NCBI GenBank assembly: GCA_027068415.1
Contig: JAMOTD010000009.1
Span: 285,516 to 349,515, forward strand
Source of the DNA: Desulfurobacteriaceae bacterium
GTDB taxonomy: Bacteria; Aquificota; Aquificia; Desulfurobacteriales; Desulfurobacteriaceae
Direction of reading: 5' to 3'
Length of the DNA stretch: 64,000 bases
This document shows, piece by piece, positions 1-7,629 of this stretch. How positions within the stretch are numbered: the stretch's first letter is position 1; each line of letters begins with the position of its first letter. The notes under the pieces were generated by a model. It was not told the DNA's origin and did not search any database. It saw nothing but the letters and a program-made list of their open reading frames with translations. Both the position numbers and the translations under genes were made by a program.

Positions 1-606
1 TTCGGGATAACGGTTCTCGGGTGGCTCTTGAGTAAGCCCCTCTCCCACCTCTTGGGGGTGGGTAAGTACCTTGACTCGGTCGTTGCCGTTTTCGGAGTTG
101 CCCTCCTCTTTATCTTTAAACTCATTAACTGGAGAGAGGTTGAGGAGGGGACAGACTGGGGAACCCTCTACCTCTTCGGAGGCGGGATTGCCCTCTCTCA
201 CTTCTTAAAAACTACCGGGGCGAGCAAGTTTATCGCCGGAGCTCTCATTGAGCTGATTTCGGGCTTCCCTCTCTTTTTACTGATTTTCTCTATTACCCTC
301 TTTATGATTTTCCTTACGGAGCTCATGAGCAATACTGCAACTGCCGCAATCTTTATACCCATTTTGATTTCCGCCGCCCACTCTCTCAACCTTCCTCCCC
401 ACCTCCTTGCCCTTCCTGCCGGAGTTGCGGCCTCCTGTGCCTTTATGCTTCCCGTTGCAACTCCGCCAAACGCAATCGTTTACGGGACGGGGGAGGTTAA
501 GCAGGGGAATATGCTGAGGGTGGGGCTGATTTTGAACCTTACCTTTGCCTTTGTAATTTCCCTCTTCTTTTTTTCTTTGGAACTTCTTGCTCTCATAGCA
601 TCCTAA
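1..606 (+). CDS. DASS-family divalent anion:Na+ symporter, C-terminal part
   Basis: Partial gene: the frame is open to the first base of the window, so the N-terminal part lies outside. The roughly 200 visible residues are very hydrophobic, with five or six membrane segments. Two hallmark stretches of the SLC13/DASS family are readable: a SNTATAA loop preceded by EL, and a later PVATPPNA loop. In this family these form the sodium and dicarboxylate/sulfate binding hairpins. It probably imports an anion such as a C4-dicarboxylate, sulfate or phosphate across the inner membrane using sodium; the substrate cannot be told from this fragment. There is no co-directional partner close downstream, and the next gene has a very different base composition. 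Confidence 0.85.
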   Translation, partial: FGITVLGWLLSKPLSHLLGVGKYLDSVVAVFGVALLFIFKLINWREVEEGTDWGTLYLFGGGIALSHFLKTTGASKFIAGALIELISGFPLFLLIFSITLFMIFLTELMSNTATAAIFIPILISAAHSLNLPPHLLALPAGVAASCAFMLPVATPPNAIVYGTGEVKQGNMLRVGLILNLTFAFVISLFFFSLELLALIAS

Positions 607-659
607 ATCTTTAGGGATTCCAATTTCAATCGAATTCTCTCCTCTGTTTAGTTTAACTG

Positions 660-665
660 TATAAT
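660..665 (+). promoter_or_regulatory. possible -10 box for the A/T-rich orphan gene
   Basis: TATAAT lies 34 bases before the preferred start at 700, in an A/T-rich gap after the symporter gene. A matching -35 hexamer at 17 bases upstream is not convincing. Confidence 0.3.
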
Positions 666-699
666 TATTGTTCTATAAGATAAGTTTAGAGGGATGGAG

Positions 700-1791
700 A
701 TGTCAAACTGGTTTGAGGATTCTAAATCTCTTTTAGATCGAATAGATCAAATTAAAAAAGTGTGGAAGGTAATTCTTTCTATAGTTGTGGTTATTATAAT
801 TCTGATATTTATTTTAATTTATAATCTTATCCCTGAGGTAGACTTTGAAACTCTTAGTGTGCATGCGATAATATGGCTTCTCATGCTTATATTTATTTTT
901 CTGCCTGCGAGCGTTGTTTTTATTTTTTTGATTTTTGCACCAAAGGAATTGTTTGGCCTTCAATTTAAAGATTGGTTAAAGAAAGAGGCATCGGTAGATT
1001 TAATAATTATTGCTATTGTGTCTTTTATTGAGCTTCTTGTATTTGTTCATAATTGGAGTAAATCTGTACTTTATTTTTTAGTCTTTCAAATAATTTTTCA
1101 GTTTCTTTCAATCTTCGCATCTCTCTATCGCTTGAAAGAGAGAATTTTCAGGTTGATTCTATCATGGCTCCTTTTTATAATATCTCTTTCTCTTATGGTC
1201 ATTATTGTTAGCTTGATTACAGCACAATCTCATATACAATCTCACAGTTCTGGTAAAAACTTACTGCTTTTTATGATAATTTTCGTAATTTTCACAGTTT
1301 CTTTAGCTATAGCCATCCAGTATATAGAAAAAGGACAGAAAAAAGATTTAGGGATAATAGGGATAATTAATTTACTACAAGTTTCTGCTTTTATAGTTCT
1401 ATTCCTCTTATGGGGTGGTGCAGATGCTCTTGCTTTGTTACTTCGCTCAACAGGGCTGGGTGATATATATGTTGTAGTTGTTTCTGAAAAGAAAGTTTTT
1501 AGTTATAAGGCTATTTATCTTGGAGGAGATATTATTCTTGACGCGGCTGAGCCTTGCTGTGATGGGAGAGAAAGTTATCCCCAAAAAACTATACTGATAC
1601 TTCCAAAAGCAAAAATAGAAGAAATATGGAAATTTCCTAACAAAAATATATGTTGTGAGGTATGGAAAACATACTTTCAGTCAAGCTCCAATTTTCCCCA
1701 AGTTCCAGTCCTCAGGATAGCAACAAAACATAGAAGCTCTCTGTCAGAGCCAAACTTAGGAATATCAGATAAATCTTCAAAAAAAGACTAA
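700..1791 (+). CDS. A/T-rich orphan polytopic membrane protein
   Basis: I do not recognise a family. The protein (363 aa) has about eight hydrophobic segments over residues 20-250, then a soluble C-terminal tail of about 110 residues that begins with a beta-rich stretch (DIYVVVVSEKK) and contains a Cys-Cys pair and a second CC. The ATG at 700 is preferred over the in-frame ATG at 694, because AGAGGG (688-693) sits six bases before 700 but directly against 694. Base composition is unlike its neighbours: bases 961-1020 hold 17 G/C of 60, against 32 of 60 in bases 3001-3060 of ffh, and A/T-ending codons such as ATA and TTA are common. It is a single gene next to a tRNA gene, so recent acquisition is likely (inference). 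No integrase or att repeat is visible. Confidence 0.7.
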   Translation: MSNWFEDSKSLLDRIDQIKKVWKVILSIVVVIIILIFILIYNLIPEVDFETLSVHAIIWLLMLIFIFLPASVVFIFLIFAPKELFGLQFKDWLKKEASVDLIIIAIVSFIELLVFVHNWSKSVLYFLVFQIIFQFLSIFASLYRLKERIFRLILSWLLFIISLSLMVIIVSLITAQSHIQSHSSGKNLLLFMIIFVIFTVSLAIAIQYIEKGQKKDLGIIGIINLLQVSAFIVLFLLWGGADALALLLRSTGLGDIYVVVVSEKKVFSYKAIYLGGDIILDAAEPCCDGRESYPQKTILILPKAKIEEIWKFPNKNICCEVWKTYFQSSSNFPQVPVLRIATKHRSSLSEPNLGISDKSSKKD

Positions 1792-1792
1792 T

Positions 1793-1905
1793 GTTAGGTT
1801 TTTCTATGTTGTGATTATTAAGGATGAAAAGATAGCTTTTACAGTGTTGGACTTCTATTATCCTATCAGACCCCACTGCTTATCTTTTAAGTGGTGCCCG
1901 GGGCG
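1793..1905 (+). pseudogene. possible decayed copy of the C-terminal region of the preceding gene
   Basis: Read in frame from 1793 with no start codon, this stretch encodes a peptide containing YVVIIKDEKIAF. It resembles YVVVVSEKKVFSY in the C-terminal tail of the preceding protein. The frame runs without a stop into the tRNA-Leu gene. A duplicated and truncated relative is the simplest reading, but the similarity covers only about 20 residues and could be chance. Confidence 0.3.
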
Positions 1906-1978
1906 GGATTTGAACCCGCACGGCCTCGCGGCCACAGGATCCTGAGTCCTGCGCGTCTGCCAATTCCGCCACCCGGGC
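1892..1978 (-). tRNA. tRNA-Leu (anticodon CAG)
   Basis: The minus strand folds as a class II tRNA. The acceptor stem is GCCCGGG paired with CCCGGGC, the anticodon stem is CAGGA/TCCTG around a CTCAGGA loop, there is a long variable arm, and the T arm carries GGTTCAAATCC. The discriminator is A and CCA is encoded (1892-1894). The loop places CAG at the anticodon, which reads CUG leucine codons. The gene stands alone beside the A/T-rich orphan gene and diverges from the MBL hydrolase. A poly-A run sits just upstream of its 5' end on its own strand. Confidence 0.97.
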
Positions 1979-1996
1979 TTTTTTTTTGCAAACTAT

Positions 1997-2029
1997 AATA
2001 TAGTCAAATTCCTTCTCTTTGACTATATT
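1997..2029. repeat. perfect 12-bp inverted repeat between divergent genes
   Basis: AATATAGTCAAA (1997-2008) and its exact reverse complement TTTGACTATATT (2018-2029) are separated by nine bases. The element lies between tRNA-Leu (minus) and the MBL hydrolase (plus). Each arm holds a TTGACT, a -35-like hexamer, on the outgoing strand. It could be an operator for a dimeric regulator, a stem in a transcript, or part of two promoters. No well-spaced -10 box was found for either strand. Confidence 0.6.
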
Positions 2030-2058
2030 GGCTATTAACTTTACTTCGGGAGGGAGAG

Positions 2059-2778
2059 ATGGAAAGGTTAACAATCGTTTACGATAACAGGGCCGTTGAG
2101 CCTTTTAAGGCCGACTGGGGTTTCTCTGCCTTAATTGAGCTTGAGGAGCAGACAATCCTCTTTGATACGGGGGCAAAGCCCGAAATTCTTGAGCACAACT
2201 TAAAGTGCGCCGATTTTCCCGTAGAGGAGGTTAACGCGGTCTTTATCTCCCACAACCACTGGGACCACGTCGGAGGCCTTCCTCTTGTTATTGAAAAGGG
2301 AGACCACTTTGAGCTCTACATTCCCGAGCCCGACTGCTACGAGTACGAGGATAAACTCCCCGAAAAAGTTGTCTGCGTTCCCGTTGCCGCCCCTACGTAC
2401 CTTACCGAGAGGGCAATTTCAACGGGGATTATGCCGACGGGTTTGGAGCTCCCCGAGTACGAGCAGGCCTTAATAATCACTACCCAGATGGGTCCCGTTC
2501 TCGTTGTTGGCTGCTCCCACCCGGGAATAGTTGAGATTGCAAAGAGGGCGGTTTCAATAGTCGGAGAAACCCTCTTTTTAACTGTCGGGGGCTTTCACCT
2601 CTACAAGTCTACGAGGGAGGAGATAGAGGAAGTTGCCAGGGAGCTTGCCCGCTTTACCCGTTTCGTTGCCCCCTGCCACTGTACCGGGGAGCTCGGAATA
2701 GAGGTTTTCGCCGAGGTTTTCGGAGATAACTTTATAGATGCAAAGGCCGGAGTTGAAATCCCCTTAGAGGAGGAGTAG
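2059..2778 (+). CDS. MBL-fold metallo-hydrolase, COG1237-like
   Basis: A 239-aa metallo-beta-lactamase-fold protein. The metal-binding signature is at residues 65-70 (HNHWDH), with further ligands likely at GCSHPG (about 155) and in GGFHL. The N-terminal DTGA and the late CHCTGE motif match COG1237, a group annotated after the dihydropterin-linked aminobenzene phosphate synthases of methanogens; most bacterial members have no proven substrate. It probably hydrolyses a phosphoester or related ester in the cytoplasm. A strong GGGAGGGAGAG precedes the ATG. The stop codon at 2776-2778 is directly followed by the ffh start, so the two genes are probably co-transcribed. Confidence 0.85.
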   Translation: MERLTIVYDNRAVEPFKADWGFSALIELEEQTILFDTGAKPEILEHNLKCADFPVEEVNAVFISHNHWDHVGGLPLVIEKGDHFELYIPEPDCYEYEDKLPEKVVCVPVAAPTYLTERAISTGIMPTGLELPEYEQALIITTQMGPVLVVGCSHPGIVEIAKRAVSIVGETLFLTVGGFHLYKSTREEIEEVARELARFTRFVAPCHCTGELGIEVFAEVFGDNFIDAKAGVEIPLEEE

Positions 2779-4125
2779 ATGTTTGACGCTTTAGCCGAGA
2801 GAGTTCAGTCTGTAATAGAGAAAATCGGCAGAAAAGGGAGAATAGACCAGGAGACCCTTGAGAAGGGCTTAAGGGAGATAAAGCTGGCCCTCTTAGAGGC
2901 CGACGTTAACTATAGAGTTGTCTCAAAGTTTATAAAAGACATTAAAGAGAAAGCCCTCGGAGCAGAGGTTATTAAGGGGGTCAACCCGGCGCAACAGCTC
3001 GTAAAAATCGTTCACGACGAGCTTGTTGAGGCCCTCGGAGGGGATGCTGCGAAGTTAGAGCTTAAGGGTAAGCCCGCCGTTATCCTTTTAATCGGTCTTC
3101 AGGGTTCGGGTAAGACTACCACGGCGGCAAAGTTGGCAAACTACCTCAAGAAGCAGGGTAAAAGGGTTTTAATGACCTCCGCCGACGTTTACAGGCCTGC
3201 GGCAATGCTCCAGCTTAAGAAGTTGGGGGATAAAATCGGCGTTCCCGTCTTCCTTGAGGAGGGGGAAAAGGACGCCGTCAAGATAGCCAAAGACGCCCTA
3301 AAGAAGGCCAAAGAGGAGAACTACGACGTTCTTATAGTTGATACTGCCGGTAGGCTTCACATAGACCAGGAGCTCCTTGACGAGGCCAGAAGGATTAAGG
3401 AGGAGATAAACCCCGACGAGACACTTTTCGTCATTGACTCAATGACCGGTCAGGAGGCAGTAAACATAGCCAAGGCCTTTGACGAGGCCGTCGGAATGAG
3501 CGGAATAATCCTAACGAAAATGGACTCCGACGCCCGGGGAGGTGTAGCCCTATCCGTTAAAGGGGTTACGGGTAAGCCCATAAAGTTTGCCGGAGTCGGC
3601 GAGAAGATAGAGGACTTTGAGCCCTTCTACCCCGACAGGGTTGCCTCAAGAATTCTCGGGATGGGAGACATAGTTTCGCTGGTTGAGAAGGCTCAGGAGG
3701 TTATAGACGAGAGGGAAGCCCTCTCAATGCAGGAGAAACTCCTCTCCGGCGAGTTTACCTTGGAGGACTTCCGTCAGCAGCTCAAGATGATACAGAGGCT
3801 CGGCCCCCTTCACCAGATAATCAGGATGATACCGGGGCTCGGAAGCCAGAAAATGTTAAAACAGCTCCAGCAGGTTATAGACGATAAGAAGCTAAAGAGG
3901 ATTGAGGCCATAATAAACTCAATGACTCCTGAAGAGAGGAGGAACCACGCAATAATAAATGCAAGCCGTAAGAGGAGAATTGCAAGGGGTAGCGGAACGA
4001 GCGTTAAGGAGGTTGACGCCCTCTTAAAGCAGTTCGTTCAGGCCAAGATGGCAATGAAGCAGATGAGGAAGATGCAGAAGAAAATGGCAAAGAAGGGTGG
4101 GAGGTTTCCCTTCCCCTTTATGTAG
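2779..4125 (+). CDS. ffh: signal recognition particle GTPase Ffh
   Basis: 448 aa, full length for Ffh. An N-terminal helical bundle (1-90) precedes the G domain, with GLQGSGKTTTA at 106-116, DTAGR at 188-192 and TKMDSDARGG at 246-255. The C-terminal M domain (about 325-435) is rich in Met, with the RRKRIARGSG stretch that contacts SRP RNA. The protein binds signal peptides on ribosomes and, with FtsY, targets membrane proteins to the translocon. It starts immediately after the stop of the MBL gene, with its ribosome-binding site inside that gene's end, and is followed by rpsP as in many bacteria. No SRP RNA gene is visible in the window. Confidence 0.98.
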   Translation: MFDALAERVQSVIEKIGRKGRIDQETLEKGLREIKLALLEADVNYRVVSKFIKDIKEKALGAEVIKGVNPAQQLVKIVHDELVEALGGDAAKLELKGKPAVILLIGLQGSGKTTTAAKLANYLKKQGKRVLMTSADVYRPAAMLQLKKLGDKIGVPVFLEEGEKDAVKIAKDALKKAKEENYDVLIVDTAGRLHIDQELLDEARRIKEEINPDETLFVIDSMTGQEAVNIAKAFDEAVGMSGIILTKMDSDARGGVALSVKGVTGKPIKFAGVGEKIEDFEPFYPDRVASRILGMGDIVSLVEKAQEVIDEREALSMQEKLLSGEFTLEDFRQQLKMIQRLGPLHQIIRMIPGLGSQKMLKQLQQVIDDKKLKRIEAIINSMTPEERRNHAIINASRKRRIARGSGTSVKEVDALLKQFVQAKMAMKQMRKMQKKMAKKGGRFPFPFM

Positions 4126-4185
4126 CCTTGAACTAAATTAGTTTTGGAATAAAATTACCCATCAAAACTTTAAAGGAGGAGAGCC

Positions 4186-4416
4186 TTGGTTAAGATAAGG
4201 CTTAAGAAGATGGGAAGGAAGAAGCTCCCTATCTACAAGATAGTTGTTGCCGAGGCCATGTCAAAGAGGGACGGAAGGGCAGTTGACATTCTCGGAACTT
4301 ACAACCCTAAGTCAAAGAAGCTCCAGCTTGACATTGAAAAGGTAAAGGAGTGGCTCAGCAAGGGAGCGGAGCCGACGCCCAGAGTTGCTTCACTAATTAA
4401 GAAGGTTCTTCAGTAA
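4186..4416 (+). CDS. rpsP: 30S ribosomal protein S16
   Basis: 76 aa, the usual size for a short S16. The N-terminus (VKIRLKKMGRKKLPIYKIVV) and the DGRAVDILGTYNP loop are classic. It binds 16S rRNA in the 5' domain and is needed for small-subunit assembly. The start is TTG at 4186, preceded by a strong AAGGAGGAG. It sits 60 bases after ffh and 11 before khpA, the standard ffh-rpsP-khpA order. The usual following genes rimM, trmD and rplS are absent here. Confidence 0.97.
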   Translation: MVKIRLKKMGRKKLPIYKIVVAEAMSKRDGRAVDILGTYNPKSKKLQLDIEKVKEWLSKGAEPTPRVASLIKKVLQ

Positions 4417-4427
4417 GGAGGTAGGAG

Positions 4428-4667
4428 ATGTCTGCACTCAAGGAGATGGTAGAGTGCGTAGCAAAGAGGCTCGTTGACAACCCCGACCAGGTTCAGGTAA
4501 CCGAAACTGAGGGTGAAAGGACAATCGTTATTGAGCTAAAGGTTGCACCTGCAGACCTCGGTAAGGTAATCGGAAAACAGGGTAGAACCGCAAAGGCTTT
4601 AAGAACTCTCCTTTCGGCGGCTGCTACAAAGATGGGTAAGAGGGCTGTTCTTGAAATTATTGAGTAG
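4428..4667 (+). CDS. khpA: KH-domain RNA-binding protein KhpA
   Basis: 79 aa, one KH domain. The [15 protein letters not shown] loop (about 45-59) is the RNA-contacting GxxG segment. The family (formerly YlqC, UPF0109) binds RNA broadly and in Firmicutes pairs with KhpB to affect cell elongation; a role in this lineage is inferred only from homology. It lies 11 bases after rpsP with AAGGAGGTAGGAG as ribosome-binding site and is the last plus-strand gene before a convergent operon. Confidence 0.93.
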   Translation: MSALKEMVECVAKRLVDNPDQVQVTETEGERTIVIELKVAPADLGKVIGKQGRTAKALRTLLSAAATKMGKRAVLEIIE

Positions 4668-4678
4668 CCTTAATTAAA

Positions 4679-4698
4679 GGGGTAGCGGCCGCTACCCC
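4679..4698. terminator. perfect 20-bp palindrome between convergent genes
   Basis: GGGGTAGCGGCCGCTACCCC reads identically on both strands and lies 11 bases after khpA, overlapping the stop codon of the convergent gene. A TTTAATTAA tract follows it on the minus strand. It may terminate transcription on one or both strands. The lack of a loop and of a clear U-run on the plus side leaves room for another role. Confidence 0.5.
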
Positions 4699-5261
4699 AT
4701 CTGCCTCAACCTCTCAAATACTTCATCTGCCGTCTGTCCCTTCCCAACAAAGAAGGAATCAATCTTAAAGTTAATTAGGACGTTCCTCGCACTGTAGGTT
4801 TTTGCCTTCAAGTTGAGGAGCATCGTTTCAAGCCTCTTTAAAATCGTATCAAGGTCCCCCTTGTTCTTGAGAGGGAATATTATTCCGAGAGAAGAGTCGT
4901 CAAGCATAAAGAGCATGTCGTAAGGCCTAATGTGGCCGTCAATGTAAGTGGCAATGTAGTTTGTTATTGAGCGCCTGTCGGTTTCGGGGATATCCCCGAT
5001 TAAGGAGAGCTTAATCCCCACGCAGGCAAGCCCCTCTTCACTTACGTAGTTCATTCTCTCAATGAGCCTGCAAATTCTTTGTTTAACGAACTTAGCCTTG
5101 GGTATGTAGGACTCTTTGTCAACCAGACTTCTGTACTCCTCAAGTTCCTTCTCAAGGAGCTCTAAAAGGTACTCAACCTCGTCAAGCTCTTTCAGACTCT
5201 CCTTTAAGAGCCTAAAGGCCTGCTTGATTTTTGTAATTCCCGCGTTTCTCTCTGCTCCCAC
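4692..5261 (-). CDS. degenerate GGDEF-like domain protein
   Basis: 189 aa. Residues 8-50 form a probable coiled coil. Residues 75-189 follow the pattern of a diguanylate cyclase fold: the CVGIKLSLIGD strand, a helix ending in IRPYDMLF, then MLDDSSLGIIFP where an active enzyme has RxGGDEFxxxxP. The catalytic GGDEF signature is therefore replaced by DDSSL, and cyclic-di-GMP synthesis is not expected; a sensory or scaffold role is likelier (inference). It starts with GTG at 5261 after GGGGGAAAG, 20 bases downstream of the transaldolase gene, and is the last gene of the 10393-4692 operon. Its stop lies in a 20-bp palindrome. Confidence 0.55.
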   Translation of the reverse strand: MGAERNAGITKIKQAFRLLKESLKELDEVEYLLELLEKELEEYRSLVDKESYIPKAKFVKQRICRLIERMNYVSEEGLACVGIKLSLIGDIPETDRRSITNYIATYIDGHIRPYDMLFMLDDSSLGIIFPLKNKGDLDTILKRLETMLLNLKAKTYSARNVLINFKIDSFFVGKGQTADEVFERLRQMG

Positions 5262-5281
5262 CTTTCCCCCGAGTTTAAGGT

Positions 5282-5944
5282 TTACTTGAAAATCTCGTCC
5301 TTATCGGGCACTTTTGCCCAGTCTTCAAGGAACCTCTCTATTCCTATGTCCGTTAACGGATGTTTTGCCAGCTGTCTTATAACCTTGAACGGAATCGTTG
5401 CAATGTCTGCCCCAATCAGTGCGGCCTGAAGGACGTGCTGGGGGTGTCTTATGCTTGCAACAATTATCTCGGTATCAAACATGTAGTTATCGTAAATCTG
5501 GACAATCTGCTCAATAAGCTCCATTCCGTTGTGGCCGATGTCGTCAAGCCTTCCCACGAAGGGAGAGACGTAAGTTGCTCCCGCCTTTGCCGCCAACATT
5601 GCCTGAAGGGGAGAGAAAACGAGGGTTACGTTTGTCTTGATTCCCTCCTCTGAGAGGATTTTAACCGCCTTTAGGCCTTCCGTTGTCATGGGTATCTTTA
5701 TTACTACGTTTTCGCCGAGCTTTGAAAGGATTCTCGCCTCGTCAACCATTCCCTGAGTGTCAAGGCTTACCACTTCAAGGCTTACGGGGCCCGGAACCAG
5801 CTCAACTATCTCCTTCGCAACTTCCATAAAGGGCCTTCCCGTCTTTGAAATCAGGGTCGGGTTCGTTGTAACTCCGTCAACCATTCCCATCTCAAGGGCT
5901 TCTTTAATCTCGTTGACGTCGGCAGTATCAATGAAGAACTTCAC
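5282..5944 (-). CDS. tal: transaldolase, TalC/FSA type
   Basis: 220 aa, the short decameric class of transaldolases that also includes fructose-6-phosphate aldolase. Readable features are the N-terminal FFIDTAD, TTNPTLI (26-32) and the Schiff-base lysine Lys83 in VVIKIPMT. Later motifs include SPFVGRLDD and the IVASIRHPQ stretch. It interconverts sugar phosphates in the non-oxidative pentose phosphate pathway, which suits an autotroph that makes pentoses from fructose-6-phosphate. Sequence alone does not settle transaldolase against aldolase activity. Its first 17 bases overlap the end of the YdjM-like gene, so translation is probably coupled. Confidence 0.93.
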   Translation of the reverse strand: MKFFIDTADVNEIKEALEMGMVDGVTTNPTLISKTGRPFMEVAKEIVELVPGPVSLEVVSLDTQGMVDEARILSKLGENVVIKIPMTTEGLKAVKILSEEGIKTNVTLVFSPLQAMLAAKAGATYVSPFVGRLDDIGHNGMELIEQIVQIYDNYMFDTEIIVASIRHPQHVLQAALIGADIATIPFKVIRQLAKHPLTDIGIERFLEDWAKVPDKDEIFK

Positions 5945-6440
5945 CTGAAACCTCCTTTACCGTTTTTGTTATCTTTTCTCCCAGTAGAGAGTCTATTTTA
6001 AGGCTACCGCTCTTTATTTGAATTATCAGTATAGTTACAAGTGCAAGTATAACAAAAACCTCGCCCAGTTTTCCCGTTTTAAAGAGTTTCAGAGAAAGCC
6101 TCGGGTAGTATCCCGTTTTGTAGGGTATGCCAAGGGGAGTTAAGGCGTCAAGTAGAAGGTGTGAAGCGTAGCCGGAGGTAAAGGAGAGGAGGTAAATGCC
6201 CAGCTGGTAGTTTATAAAGTCCTTAACCGCTATAGAGATTAAAAGCAGGATGGGAACGATTAAGATGTGATGGGTTATTCCCCTGTGGCTGTTAAAGAGG
6301 GTTCTGTTCTGCCTGAACTTAGGGAGACCCTTCTTAAGGTCAACGTCGGGAATGAGAGCTCCCACGACAGCCGGCAGAACCGGTAGCTTTAGGGCAGAGG
6401 CAAGAACAATTGCTCCGATTACGTGGGTTCCTGCAGTCAT
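5928..6440 (-). CDS. YdjM-like inner-membrane metal-dependent hydrolase
   Basis: 170 aa with about four membrane segments. The N-terminal [10 protein letters not shown], the GALIPDVD stretch, HRGITHHIL and [12 protein letters not shown] match the YdjM (DUF457) family. Conserved His and Asp residues line up as a metal site facing the membrane. In E. coli ydjM is LexA-controlled, and its substrate is unknown. It overlaps its upstream neighbour by 4 bases and its downstream neighbour by 17, so it belongs firmly to the operon. Nothing in the sequence reveals the substrate. Confidence 0.8.
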   Translation of the reverse strand: MTAGTHVIGAIVLASALKLPVLPAVVGALIPDVDLKKGLPKFRQNRTLFNSHRGITHHILIVPILLLISIAVKDFINYQLGIYLLSFTSGYASHLLLDALTPLGIPYKTGYYPRLSLKLFKTGKLGEVFVILALVTILIIQIKSGSLKIDSLLGEKITKTVKEVSGEVLH

Positions 6441-7084
6441 CTAAAAAGCCCCGAAATGAAGGGGTTTTCCTGGAGCTCCCTCTTTAGGGTTGTCGTCTCA
6501 CCGTGTCCGGTTATGAGGGTTGCTTCGTGGTTAACCTCGTTTAAAACCTTGAATATTGACTGCTTCAGCTTCGCGTAGTCGCTATTTGGAAAGTCGTACC
6601 TTCCTATGCTTCCCTTAAAAATCAGGTCTCCTACAACCGCCAGCTTCCCCTCTGGGCAGTAGAGGACTATGCTTCCGGGGGAGTGGCCGGGAGTGTGGAG
6701 AATTTTAAAAACTTTCTCTCCGAGTCTCAGCTCGTCCCCCTCGTCAACCGTCTCGTCGGGCTGGGGGGAGTACTCGGCCCCCGCCATCTGGCCTATTTCG
6801 CTCTCTGTCCAGAAGTTGAGGTCTTCTGCCGCCTGCGGGTGCATTACAAGTTTTGCCTCGGGGAAGAGGAGCTTTGCCCAGGAGTTTGCGGCCGTATGGT
6901 CAGGGTGCTCGTGGGTGTTTACTATGTACTTTACTTTGAGTCCCTTCCTCTCGGCAATCTCCTTTGCCTCCTCAACCGTTCTCCTGTCTGCCGGGTCAAC
7001 CAGCATTGCCTCTTTACTCTCCTCGTCCCAAATCAGGGCAGTGTTAACCAGAAAACTTCCGCCGGGAATTATTACCGCCTTCAT
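6437..7084 (-). CDS. MBL-fold hydrolase, glyoxalase II-like
   Basis: 215 aa from the ATG at 7084. The metal signature HEHPDH is at residues 58-63, with further ligands in HTPGHS and GDLIF and a C-terminal TGHGETT. The size and motifs are those of the YcbL/glyoxalase II-like hydroxyacylglutathione hydrolase group. Its thioester substrate is probably not glutathione-based in an anaerobic thermophile, but that is inference. A GTG one codon earlier is possible; ATG overlapping the preceding TGA by one base is preferred. It sits between the NYN nuclease and the YdjM-like gene in one operon. Confidence 0.88.
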   Translation of the reverse strand: MKAVIIPGGSFLVNTALIWDEESKEAMLVDPADRRTVEEAKEIAERKGLKVKYIVNTHEHPDHTAANSWAKLLFPEAKLVMHPQAAEDLNFWTESEIGQMAGAEYSPQPDETVDEGDELRLGEKVFKILHTPGHSPGSIVLYCPEGKLAVVGDLIFKGSIGRYDFPNSDYAKLKQSIFKVLNEVNHEATLITGHGETTTLKRELQENPFISGLFR

Positions 7085-7629
7085 CACTCCTCTCCCAGGA
7101 TTATGAAGTCTGCAATCTCCTCAAGGTCTATGTACTCGTTCGCAGACTGGATTAGCTCCTTTGCCGTTATACTCTTAAACGAGATTACCTCTACTTTTAT
7201 ACCTTTTGCCTTTAAAAAGTTTATCAGGTCAACGAAGTCTCCGTCGCCGCTCATTAAGACCACAACGTCAACCTTGCCGTTTTCGGCCATTGCAATTGCG
7301 TCTATTGCAATTCCCATGTCCCAGTCGGCCTTGTACTCAACTCTATCCCAGTTATAGAATTTTTTGGGCTCTTTAAGTTTTACTTCGTATCCGATGCTCC
7401 TTAAAACGTGGATGAAGCCGTCTTGATTTACCCTCTCAAGGTCAACGAGGTAAGCTATAGCCCTATAAAGCTGCCTGCCTCTTACGGCTACCTTAAGGAG
7501 TTTCTTAAAATCAACCCTCTTACTGAGGGAGTTTCTTGCACCGTAGTAGATGTTTTGCATGTCAACAAAAACAGCTACTTGTAGGTTTTGTAGTTTTCTA
7601 TCTCTTTCAATTAGCTCTTGTATTTTCAA
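7084..7629 (-). CDS. NYN (LabA/DUF88-like) nuclease-domain protein
   Basis: About 181 aa. The core has the PIN-like NYN pattern: AVFVDMQNIYY near the N-terminus, VEYKADWDMGIAIDAI in the middle and VVLMSGDGDFVDLINFLKAKG later, which supplies the acidic cluster (D of VDMQN, D of KADWD, DGD). NYN proteins are predicted metal-dependent RNases. The start chosen is TTG at 7629, because GGGAGG lies five bases before it; a GTG at 7653 would add eight residues but has no ribosome-binding site. Either way the gene begins inside the CDF transporter gene, so the two are coupled. Confidence 0.85.
   Translation of the reverse strand: MKIQELIERDRKLQNLQVAVFVDMQNIYYGARNSLSKRVDFKKLLKVAVRGRQLYRAIAYLVDLERVNQDGFIHVLRSIGYEVKLKEPKKFYNWDRVEYKADWDMGIAIDAIAMAENGKVDVVVLMSGDGDFVDLINFLKAKGIKVEVISFKSITAKELIQSANEYIDLEEIADFIILGEE

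Noticed and set aside
700-1791. Prophage or insertion element next to tRNA-Leu
   Set aside because: No integrase, transposase, terminal repeats or duplicated tRNA end could be found.
1880-2074. 64-aa minus-strand reading frame
   Set aside because: It runs through the tRNA-Leu gene; the peptide is the usual artefact of translating a tRNA.
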